Origin: a bacterium
GTDB lineage: Bacteria > AUK180
DNA length: 13,332 bases
Direction: 5' to 3'
Assembly: GCA_021162505.1 (NCBI GenBank)
Contig: JAGGYO010000115.1
Coordinates: 1 to 13,332 of the forward strand
Part shown: positions 6,752 through 13,332 of the stretch, one piece after another
How positions within the stretch are numbered: position 1 is the first letter of the stretch
Layout: each line of letters begins with the position of its first letter
Notes under the pieces: model-generated
What the model saw: only the letters and a program-made list of their open reading frames with translations
Told to the model about the DNA's origin: nothing
The model's database searches: none
Program-made: the position numbers and the translations under genes

Positions 6752-7939
6752 ATGAAAAATAAAGTATTCAGGAATTCATTATTCTTATTATCATCCAACC
6801 TAACAGGAAAAATATTTTATTTTTTAGCGACCATCATAATGATCAGGAGTGCACATTATGATAATTACGGACTCTTTATCTACGGACTATCCATTGCCTT
6901 TATTGTTTCTACCCTACTTGATCTCGGTACGGATAAGATCTACATTAGAGAAGCATCAATATCCAAGGAAAAGTTAAACGACCTCTTTCCCCTACTTACA
7001 GCAAAATCTATTTTATTCATCTTGATAACATTGGTTTTCTTTTTAATTCCCGGTTCCAATAAATTACCCATTTATATTCTTCTATTTTCAATGTTTATTA
7101 AATCTCTTCTAAACGGATATATCTCAGCCATTGAAGCTACACAGAAGATGGAAAAAGAAGCAATTATCATTTTACTTGGAAATATTCTTTTTTTACTTTT
7201 CATCATACTATTTAAAAAGAATATACTAATGTTCTCTTTTTCGTATCTATTTTCCGCACTGGCACAGTTGATCTTGGCTATATTCATTTCTCCCGTAAAG
7301 AACTTTAAATTCGGCAATTTACAAAGATATTTAGAACTTCTGAAAATAGGTTTCCCCATAGGGATCATTATTATATTCTCCACAATAGAATTCAGATTGG
7401 ACACGCTTTTGATAAAAAATATTTTGAATGCAGACAAAACAGGACTATACAATTCGGTTTATCTCTTTATAACTGCTTTTTTATTGATCCCCAATGCCTT
7501 TGCAAATGCTTTTTTCCCTCATATAAGCAATGTCAGATCTAATAGAAACCTTGTAAAGACCACTATTAACTATGCTCTTTTGCTCTCGGGAATTGCTTTT
7601 GCCTTTATATTAATCTTTACGCCATTATCGAAATTCTTCATAGAATTATTCTATAAAACATCATCCCTTGAACAAATGTATACCTTGAAAGTATTATTAT
7701 TATCACTTCTACCTATTTATTTCTCGGCGCCATTTATTTTTTCCTTTTACAGCAGGAATTTACAGGTCTTAGTGCTCGTGGTGGTCATGATAAAGATCAT
7801 TGCTAATCTTCTATTGAACCTTCATTTTATTCCTTTATGGGGCATAAAAGGAGCTGCGTGGGTAATGTTTGTAACCGAATCTTTGGGTGCAACTTTGTTT
7901 TTTATCGTTTTTTTGGTAAAATTTAGAAAGAATGAATAG
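6752..7939 (+). CDS. Wzx-like oligosaccharide/polysaccharide flippase (MOP superfamily, PST type)
   Basis: This 395-residue, almost wholly hydrophobic protein has roughly 11-12 predicted membrane segments, as expected for flippases that move undecaprenyl-diphosphate-linked oligosaccharide units across the inner membrane. Family-like features are the N-terminal block (YDNYGLFIYGLSIAFIVSTL, then DLGTDKIYIRE) and the middle block around LLIPNAFANAFFPHISN; the length is at the short end of the family. It heads a run of overlapping genes for polysaccharide assembly, which supports the call. The start is ATG 6752; the ATG at 6747 is out of frame and meets a stop after two codons. There is no Shine-Dalgarno sequence, and the promoter -10 box lies just upstream. 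The sugar specificity cannot be read from the sequence. Confidence 0.88.
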   Translation: MKNKVFRNSLFLLSSNLTGKIFYFLATIIMIRSAHYDNYGLFIYGLSIAFIVSTLLDLGTDKIYIREASISKEKLNDLFPLLTAKSILFILITLVFFLIPGSNKLPIYILLFSMFIKSLLNGYISAIEATQKMEKEAIIILLGNILFLLFIILFKKNILMFSFSYLFSALAQLILAIFISPVKNFKFGNLQRYLELLKIGFPIGIIIIFSTIEFRLDTLLIKNILNADKTGLYNSVYLFITAFLLIPNAFANAFFPHISNVRSNRNLVKTTINYALLLSGIAFAFILIFTPLSKFFIELFYKTSSLEQMYTLKVLLLSLLPIYFSAPFIFSFYSRNLQVLVLVVVMIKIIANLLLNLHFIPLWGIKGAAWVMFVTESLGATLFFIVFLVKFRKNE

Positions 7940-9035
7940 ATATTATATAAAGCGCTTCCTTGATGAGATCAGAAGAAGAATTCCTTTTGATCAATGGTTC
8001 GGTAAAGGTTATGCTTTTCCCCCTTTAAGGATAGATATTGAATTATTGCATAATTGTAATTTGCAATGCGAGATGTGTTCATTTGTACCGGGAAATGAGA
8101 TAAATAAAGCATTCTCCAACGAATTAAGAAGTTATCACGAGAAAGTTGAAGATTATCCTGAACTGAAAGAGTGGAATAAGTTTTTCAAACAAGTGTCCAA
8201 ATTTTCTCCCACCATAAACCTATCGGGAGGCGAACCCCTTTTACACCCCGAATTCTTTGAAATACTCAAGATCATAAAAAGTAATAAACTGATTACAACA
8301 ATGACAACAAATGCTACATTGATCGATGATAAAAAAGCAAAGGATTTGGTGTTATCCGGGATTGAATCATTGGTAATATCCATTGACGGAGATGAAGAGA
8401 CACATGATAATATCAGAAAGGTAAAGGGTTCTTTTAATAATGCCATTAACGGTATAAAATTACTGCAAAAATATAAAAAAGAGTATCACTCTTCTACTCC
8501 CCGCATTGTTATAAATTCAACCATATCCTGGCTCAATTTCAGGGATCTCTCATTTGCCGAAATATTATTCCCCGAAGTTAGACCCTATAAGTGGAATTTC
8601 TCTCATCTTTTCTTGGGAAATGGTGATCTGGTAAGAGATTCCATAAATGATCTTTATAAAAAGAGAGATGATATTGATGCTTTGAACAATTTTTATCATA
8701 AGATCAATACAGATACCTTATTTAATGAAATGTTAAAATTAAAAAATGGTCAATACGGAAAACACATTTCTTTTTTGCCCGAAATGAATGTCAATGAATT
8801 AAAAACATTCTATGAAAAACCGTTGGTACCCATAAAAAAAAGATGCCACTATCCGTATTTTTCCTTTGTGGTACAGGGAGACGGTTCCATAATTACATGT
8901 ATGTACTATAAAATGGGTACCATAAAAGATAATCCTAAAAAGCTTTGGAATTCGCAGAAGTATAAAACATTCAGAGAGCATTTAAAGAAAGGTCTCTTTG
9001 CTAAATGCTCAAGGTGTTGCGGCTTATATGAATAA
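7932..9035 (+). CDS. Radical SAM protein with C-terminal twitch/partial SPASM auxiliary cluster motif
   Basis: The 367-residue cytoplasmic enzyme has the radical SAM cluster motif CX3CX2C at C42, C46 and C49 (HNCNLQCEMC) and the SAM-binding GGEP at 99-102. The C-terminal part has C305-X12-G-X4-C323, then C359-X2-C362, and C363, ending at residue 367. The first half matches the SPASM pattern CX9-15GX4C, but the later CX5CX3C part is absent, so one auxiliary [4Fe-4S] cluster (twitch-like) is more likely than two. The tail (QGDGSIITC...LWNSQKYKTFREH) is typical of radical SAM proteins found in polysaccharide loci, most of unknown substrate. It overlaps the flippase gene by 8 bases (ATGAATAG), so it belongs to the operon. 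A role in modifying a sugar or lipid-linked intermediate is inference; no precursor-peptide gene is nearby. Confidence 0.88.
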   Translation: MNRYYIKRFLDEIRRRIPFDQWFGKGYAFPPLRIDIELLHNCNLQCEMCSFVPGNEINKAFSNELRSYHEKVEDYPELKEWNKFFKQVSKFSPTINLSGGEPLLHPEFFEILKIIKSNKLITTMTTNATLIDDKKAKDLVLSGIESLVISIDGDEETHDNIRKVKGSFNNAINGIKLLQKYKKEYHSSTPRIVINSTISWLNFRDLSFAEILFPEVRPYKWNFSHLFLGNGDLVRDSINDLYKKRDDIDALNNFYHKINTDTLFNEMLKLKNGQYGKHISFLPEMNVNELKTFYEKPLVPIKKRCHYPYFSFVVQGDGSIITCMYYKMGTIKDNPKKLWNSQKYKTFREHLKKGLFAKCSRCCGLYE

Positions 9036-10359
9036 AAAAACGATCTTCCCGCTTATTTTCGATCTTATAATGAGTATTCTATTGGTGTACTTCATTTATA
9101 ATATTCGTTTTTCTTTTAATATTTATCCGTCACACCATATTGCCTATATTATTCTCCTAACCTCGCCCTTTATTTTTATAATCTTTAATTTGATATTGGG
9201 AATATACAATGAGAATATCATTGATCTTGATACAATGGGAAATCTTTTTATATCCGGGATAATAACATATTTACTCTATTTCCTAATATTGATCATTACA
9301 AAAACCTATATAAAAAACTTAGATTATTCAACACCCATTTTAATAGTATTCTCAATAATACTACCCTTTTTCTCTACCCTTGTTCATTTGTTATTTAAAA
9401 ATATTTTTATATCTGAAAAGATAAAGCCCCGCCTTTTATTATACGGCTTGGATGAAAAGGATATTAAATTTATTCACAAATATTTTGATTATCTAATGGA
9501 ACATTATAATATTATAGGGATTTGTGGAACACAAGGAATGGCAGCATTGAAACACATTCAAGACAATAAGGACCTCTTTTCTATTTTAGAGCGATACAAT
9601 ATACAGGTAGTACTTTTCGGCAGTGAACTGAATACGGAGCGTATGGAAGAATTCATTTTTTCTCCATCGGTGTTTTCTTTAAAGTTTCTATTTATCCCCG
9701 AGTTATATGATAAGTTCACAGAATTGGGTAAGGTCATCCCGCTTTCGGATATTCCGCTTTTTCAGCTTGATACTATGCCTATAAAAGGGTTCTCTCTTCT
9801 TTTACAGCGGTTTTTTGATATTATAATTTCACTCATCGCACTCGTTTTATTCTTACCATTTGGTATTATCATTGTAATTCTCATTGGTATTGACTCACAG
9901 GGTCCGGTATTCTTTAAACAGATCCGCTTAGGAAAATTCGGTAAACCTTTTAAATTGATAAAATTCCGTTCAATGGTGAAAAATGCAGAAGAAGTTAAAG
10001 GTCCTCAATGGACGGATAAGGATGACCCTCGGATAACAAAGGTGGGGAGATTTTTAAGACGATTCAGTATCGATGAATTTCCACAATTCATAAATGTTCT
10101 ATTGGGTAAAATGTCCCTTGTGGGACCAAGGCCTGAAAGGCCGTACTTTATTGATAAGTATCCCATATTAAAAGGGATCAGAATGCTTGTGAAACCCGGA
10201 ATTACGGGCTTGGCTCAGGTAAACGGTACTTATGATCTGGATCCTGAAGAAAAATTAAAATTTGATATTTATCTCATTACACATTTCAATATATTTTTCT
10301 ATTTTTTTATATTAATTAAAACCGTGCTCATTATGATCACGGGTAGGGGGAGAAGATGA
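9028..10359 (+). CDS. Polyprenyl-phosphate glycosylphosphotransferase (initiating sugar transferase)
   Basis: The protein has 443 residues from ATG 9028. Four membrane segments occupy about residues 5-120, a Rossmann-like (CoA-binding type) domain about 133-240, and the bacterial sugar transferase domain 258-443. That last domain begins with a membrane helix after RFFD (261-264), then GPVFFKQIR (292-300), KFRSM (312-316), the catalytic D349-E350 pair in SIDEFPQF, MSLVGPRPERP (362-372) and KPGITGLAQVNG (389-400). It would transfer a hexose- or acetamido-sugar-1-phosphate from a nucleotide sugar to undecaprenyl phosphate at the inner membrane, starting the repeat unit. Substrate is not predictable by eye. 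A TTG at 8998 would give a longer overlap, but ATG 9028 gives an 8-base overlap (ATGAATAA) matching the previous junction and starts just before the first membrane helix. Confidence 0.92.
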   Translation: MNKKTIFPLIFDLIMSILLVYFIYNIRFSFNIYPSHHIAYIILLTSPFIFIIFNLILGIYNENIIDLDTMGNLFISGIITYLLYFLILIITKTYIKNLDYSTPILIVFSIILPFFSTLVHLLFKNIFISEKIKPRLLLYGLDEKDIKFIHKYFDYLMEHYNIIGICGTQGMAALKHIQDNKDLFSILERYNIQVVLFGSELNTERMEEFIFSPSVFSLKFLFIPELYDKFTELGKVIPLSDIPLFQLDTMPIKGFSLLLQRFFDIIISLIALVLFLPFGIIIVILIGIDSQGPVFFKQIRLGKFGKPFKLIKFRSMVKNAEEVKGPQWTDKDDPRITKVGRFLRRFSIDEFPQFINVLLGKMSLVGPRPERPYFIDKYPILKGIRMLVKPGITGLAQVNGTYDLDPEEKLKFDIYLITHFNIFFYFFILIKTVLIMITGRGRR

Positions 10360-11261
10360 AAAGAATTACTGTAATTTCTTTGATAATTGCTTTTTTTGTG
10401 GGTATCTTTTATTTTGCCTTTAATATTAGCGATATTTATACTAAGAATGCAAGGTTTACATTTTTGCAAAAGCTCTCATTATCCTATATAAATTTACCGA
10501 CAAAATCCCTATATTACGGGCAAAAAGAATATACTCTTGCAACATTTAGAGAGATCCTTGCAAATTCTGATTTTAGAAATGAATTGAGCAAAAAGTTCAA
10601 TAATATGAAAATTACTAAGATCAATTATGATCTTAACGAGGATGCCAAAACATTTTATATAACAATATTTACGAAAAACAGAAAGGACTTTGATAATAAT
10701 GCAGTTGGAAATTTCATTAACGAGTATTTAAGTAAGTTCTTTAATAAATTATCCCGAACTTCATTGGAATATATAAATGAAGAAAAAAAAATCCTTGAAG
10801 AAAAAATAAAAGCGAAAAGAATTGAGATCACCGGAGCATTTAAATTGAACATTCCCGAAAAATTCGCAAATTATTACAAGAACTTTAAAGTAAAATACGG
10901 TAATGCTCCCATACCCGGAGATGTTTATTTACCGGTTGCGACCTTAAATCAGGCAAATGCACTTATTTATCAAAACCTTGATAGTAAAAATTCCTTGTCT
11001 AATTTTAATTTTGATGATACTTTTGCTACTTATATATACAATATGTATTCCTTCAATCAAATGATCAGTCAATTGGTGGGTTTGGATTCTATTGAAAATG
11101 ATATGGTTTTGCTTTCAACATCTAAATTGTCTCCATTGACCTATATTGGAAGTTTTAAATTCTCCCTTTCAAAAAAGAAACTTTTGGGTAAAACATTGAT
11201 TATTTTTTTTGTGATTTTCATAATTATATTTACAACTTTATATGTTTTCAAAAAAGATTGA
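10356..11261 (+). CDS. Wzz-like polysaccharide co-polymerase (chain-length determinant), divergent
   Basis: The 301-residue protein has one membrane helix near each end (about 4-22 and 277-298), with a roughly 250-residue periplasmic part between. That part includes a charged helical stretch likely to form a coiled coil near 138-165 (EEKKILEEKIKAKR). This is the topology of PCP/Wzz proteins, which set polymer length with Wzy; the short tail after the second helix (YVFKKD) means no tyrosine-kinase domain. The proline-rich motif normally found before the second helix is not clear (only SKLSPLTY). The call therefore rests on topology and on its place between the initiating transferase and the Wzy-like gene. 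The start codon overlaps the upstream stop as ATGA, and a purine-rich GGGGGAG sequence ends a few bases before it. Confidence 0.68.
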   Translation: MKRITVISLIIAFFVGIFYFAFNISDIYTKNARFTFLQKLSLSYINLPTKSLYYGQKEYTLATFREILANSDFRNELSKKFNNMKITKINYDLNEDAKTFYITIFTKNRKDFDNNAVGNFINEYLSKFFNKLSRTSLEYINEEKKILEEKIKAKRIEITGAFKLNIPEKFANYYKNFKVKYGNAPIPGDVYLPVATLNQANALIYQNLDSKNSLSNFNFDDTFATYIYNMYSFNQMISQLVGLDSIENDMVLLSTSKLSPLTYIGSFKFSLSKKKLLGKTLIIFFVIFIIIFTTLYVFKKD

Positions 11262-12507
11262 GCTTTTTTTATTAGCATTAACAATAATTACGCTATTTTT
11301 AAATTTAAAGATTTTTATAATTGTCATATCACTTCTCTTTTTTTACTACTTATATATTAAATCCGAAAAAGTAATTTCCGTTATCGTGTTTCTGACATTT
11401 ACAGAAATGGCAATATTTTCATTTGGAGGATTATTGACCCTTACATTTGCAAAGTTTGCAATGTTAATGCTCCTAGTCCTATCCTTCAAGGTCGTAAAAG
11501 AATTTAAGTTCCATCCCATCTTTATTCTATTTTCAGTGTTTTCCCTGTACCTATTGATATATTTCCTTTTTTCATTTGATAAAGCTACATTCCGCTGGAC
11601 AATTACTCTTTTGGCAAATATATTATTTGTTGTTTTACTATATGAGATAATTATCTCCAAAAAATCACTTTACAAATATTTGATCATTGGGCTTTTTATT
11701 GCTGTCTTGGCAAACTCTTTTTTAGCGATCTATCAGGAAATGTCCCGAGGGCATACCCTTTTTACCTTCGGTATTAATAATGATCTTGGTAGATTTGAAA
11801 AATATGCTAACTATATTAGGGTAAGCGGTTTCTTTCAGAACTCAAATTTGCTGAACGCCATGTTGATCCCTGTTTCACTGTTCATTTTTCCTGAAATCCC
11901 CAAAAAGTTTAGAATACTTTTTCTATTTCCGTTCCTGGCTTTTCTGTTTACATTCTCAAGGAGCGCATGGATCATTGTTGGGTTTTCACTTGTAGTATTG
12001 GCTTTATTTTATAATAAAAAAGTATTCATTGCTCTATTTCTTCTAACATTGATATTTTTATTTACACCATTTTCCAAAAGGTTCTTTCAAAACGATGCTT
12101 TACGATCCGTTTACTATTCAAATCTTGGCAGAGAATATAGTTATAAGATAGCAGGAAAATTCATTAAAAAGAATTGGATATTCGGTATTGGACCGGGTGA
12201 ACTTTATGAAAATTTTGCAAAGTATGCGCCTGAATATCTTCCATGGAAAAAATTCTTTACACATAATACCTATCTCTCTATATTTGGTGAGCTTGGGATT
12301 CTTGGTATTATAATGATCTTATCAATATTGATCTGGAGTTTTTTTAATCTTTTTAAGATAAGAAAGAAGAAAAAAATATTCTATCTCCTTGGTAGTTTTT
12401 CACTTATATTTCTATCTTTTTTCTTTGACCTTCAGTGGGAATTGCAATTCTGGATGATCGTCCTCTTATCAATGGTTACCATATATTATGAAAAGACCCG
12501 GATTTAG
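11242..12507 (+). CDS. O-antigen polymerase/ligase family protein (Wzy/WaaL-like)
   Basis: The 421-residue polytopic membrane protein has about 10-12 hydrophobic segments and a long periplasmic loop at about 272-340. Features of the Wzy_C family are R240 in FSRSAW at the start of a membrane helix, the loop motif NWIFGIGPGELYENF, and H341 in THNTYLSIFGELGILG. In the family these arginine and histidine positions are functionally important. It would either polymerise undecaprenyl-linked units in the periplasm or ligate the finished chain to lipid A core. Adjacency to a Wzz-like gene and a flippase favours polymerase, but sequence alone does not separate the two. The start (ATG 11242) lies 20 bases inside the preceding gene and has no Shine-Dalgarno sequence, which suggests translational coupling. 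Confidence 0.85.
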   Translation: MFSKKIELFLLALTIITLFLNLKIFIIVISLLFFYYLYIKSEKVISVIVFLTFTEMAIFSFGGLLTLTFAKFAMLMLLVLSFKVVKEFKFHPIFILFSVFSLYLLIYFLFSFDKATFRWTITLLANILFVVLLYEIIISKKSLYKYLIIGLFIAVLANSFLAIYQEMSRGHTLFTFGINNDLGRFEKYANYIRVSGFFQNSNLLNAMLIPVSLFIFPEIPKKFRILFLFPFLAFLFTFSRSAWIIVGFSLVVLALFYNKKVFIALFLLTLIFLFTPFSKRFFQNDALRSVYYSNLGREYSYKIAGKFIKKNWIFGIGPGELYENFAKYAPEYLPWKKFFTHNTYLSIFGELGILGIIMILSILIWSFFNLFKIRKKKKIFYLLGSFSLIFLSFFFDLQWELQFWMIVLLSMVTIYYEKTRI

Positions 12508-13332
12508 TATTATTATCCCTTACTATAATAATTTTCCTGTTCTAAGAGATTATCTGAACTCCCTTGAATGTTCAATATTTAAGAATTTTGAGGTAATTAT
12601 TGTAAATGATTCTAATATAAAGTTTCCCATAGTTTCTTATAATTTTCTTTTAAAACTCATAAATACACATGAAAATTTAGGATATGGGAGATCTTTGAAC
12701 AAAGGAGCGCAAATTGCCGAAGGCGAATATTTAATCCTTTCCAATAGCGATATTTTAATAGATAATACTTCATTGGGAAAACTTTATAGGGCAATTGAAA
12801 AAAATAATGAATTTAAAATATTTCAGCCGCTTTTGACAAACGGGAAAGGCGAATATGACAAATATTGCAAGAGATACCTACCTAATAAACTCACATTTGC
12901 TATTTTATCATTTAAGATCTTATATGCTTTCCCATTTTTTAGAATATTTTATAAAACAAAGAAAAAAGAAGAAATTGAATGCGGCAAAGCAGCTTTTACA
13001 ATTGTAAAAAGAGAGGTCTTTCAAAAGATTGGAGGAATGTCTCCTGAATATTGGATGTTTTGGGAAGATGTTGACCTTTTTATGAAAGCGAAGAAGAGAA
13101 AGTATGGAACACTTTTCATACCAATCCCCATTGTTCATCTTGAAGGTCAAACGGTAAAGCAACTAAAATTGAAAGCAAATATTGGAGAACTGAGATCCAG
13201 AGCCGTATATTTTCATAAATGGTTCGGTATTCCCCCAAAACTGGTCTTTTTAACTGAGCTGAAAAGCGCTTTCTTTAATTTAGTATTTCATTTCCTTTCA
13301 TTTCATAAAAATATGGTAAAATACTATAATAA
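12488..13332 (+). CDS. Glycosyltransferase family 2 (WbbL/rhamnosyltransferase-like), 3' end outside window
   Basis: The frame is open for 281 codons to the window end, so the C-terminus is missing. The GT-A fold signs are FSIIIPYYN (6-14), VIIVNDS (36-42), and N-S-D at 86-88 in the position of the DXD metal-binding motif. ECGKAAFTIVKREVF (164-178) and E193-D194 in FWEDVDLFMKAKKRKYG follow, then H217 in IVHLEG. The EDVDL block and a final His-X-X-Gly are characteristic of the GT2 subgroup containing rhamnosyltransferases such as WbbL, but the donor sugar is not determined. It would add a sugar to the lipid-linked intermediate on the cytoplasmic face. It starts at ATG 12488, overlapping the polymerase gene by 20 bases, so the operon probably continues to the right. 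Confidence 0.9.
   Translation, partial: MKRPGFSIIIPYYNNFPVLRDYLNSLECSIFKNFEVIIVNDSNIKFPIVSYNFLLKLINTHENLGYGRSLNKGAQIAEGEYLILSNSDILIDNTSLGKLYRAIEKNNEFKIFQPLLTNGKGEYDKYCKRYLPNKLTFAILSFKILYAFPFFRIFYKTKKKEEIECGKAAFTIVKREVFQKIGGMSPEYWMFWEDVDLFMKAKKRKYGTLFIPIPIVHLEGQTVKQLKLKANIGELRSRAVYFHKWFGIPPKLVFLTELKSAFFNLVFHFLSFHKNMVKYYN

Noticed and set aside
8998..9027. TTG start adding ten residues to the initiating sugar transferase
   Set aside because: ATG 9028 gives a junction overlap like that of the previous gene pair and begins directly before the first membrane helix; the ten extra residues are not family-like.
7932..9035. Radical SAM gene as part of a RiPP (modified peptide) cluster
   Set aside because: No small precursor-peptide gene, protease or peptide exporter is visible nearby; all neighbours are polysaccharide assembly genes.
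12920..13162. Minus-strand open frame of 80 codons near the right end
   Set aside because: It is antisense to the GT2 gene, whose EDVDL and other motifs are clear, and shows no motif of its own.

Overview
This is an AT-rich window that I estimate at about one third G+C from reading, not from a computed value. It is gene-dense. Everything downstream of about 690 reads rightward. One short gene and the start of a second read leftward at the left edge. The gene content points to a diderm (Gram-negative type) bacterium: two secreted DUF3857/transglutaminase-like proteins and a Wzx/Wzz/Wzy-type surface polysaccharide locus. The style resembles uncultivated low-GC lineages of the FCB type (Cloacimonadota-like, for example), but no gene here fixes the phylum. 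I see no tRNA, rRNA, CRISPR array or transposase gene.

Layout. (1) 1-319, minus strand: a minimal nucleotidyltransferase (MntA-like) overlaps by GTGA the first nine codons of what looks like a HEPN (HepT-like) gene, so a MntA-HepT toxin-antitoxin pair leaves the window to the left. (2) 320-685: the divergent intergenic region. It holds a promoter for each side and, at about 366-559, a GC-richer block of inverted and direct repeats that looks like a dispersed non-coding element. (3) 686-6650: a three-gene unit of two tandem paralogous secreted proteins followed by uvrC, which starts inside the second paralog. The first paralog keeps the Cys-His-Asp triad; the second has lost the cysteine. (4) 6651-6751: a short gap with no recognisable terminator and a strong extended -10 promoter directly in front of the next start codon. 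(5) 6752-13332: a tightly overlapping surface-polysaccharide operon. Its order is flippase, radical SAM enzyme with a CX17C...CX2C auxiliary-cluster motif, initiating polyprenyl-phosphate glycosylphosphotransferase, Wzz-like chain-length protein, Wzy/WaaL-type polymerase or ligase, and a GT2 glycosyltransferase cut by the window end.

How the genes work together. The glycosylphosphotransferase would load the first sugar phosphate onto undecaprenyl phosphate. GT2 enzymes would extend the unit and the Wzx-like protein would flip it. The Wzy-like protein would polymerise it under control of the Wzz-like protein. The radical SAM enzyme is the unexplained member and may modify a sugar. All junctions in this operon overlap (8, 8, 4, 20 and 20 bases), which suggests translational coupling.

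The points most worth a second look are the active/inactive transglutaminase pair coupled to uvrC, the radical SAM enzyme, two genes whose promoters place the -10 box five bases before ATG (likely leaderless mRNAs), and the repeat block upstream of the transglutaminase gene. I did not find a clear new defence or mobile system.
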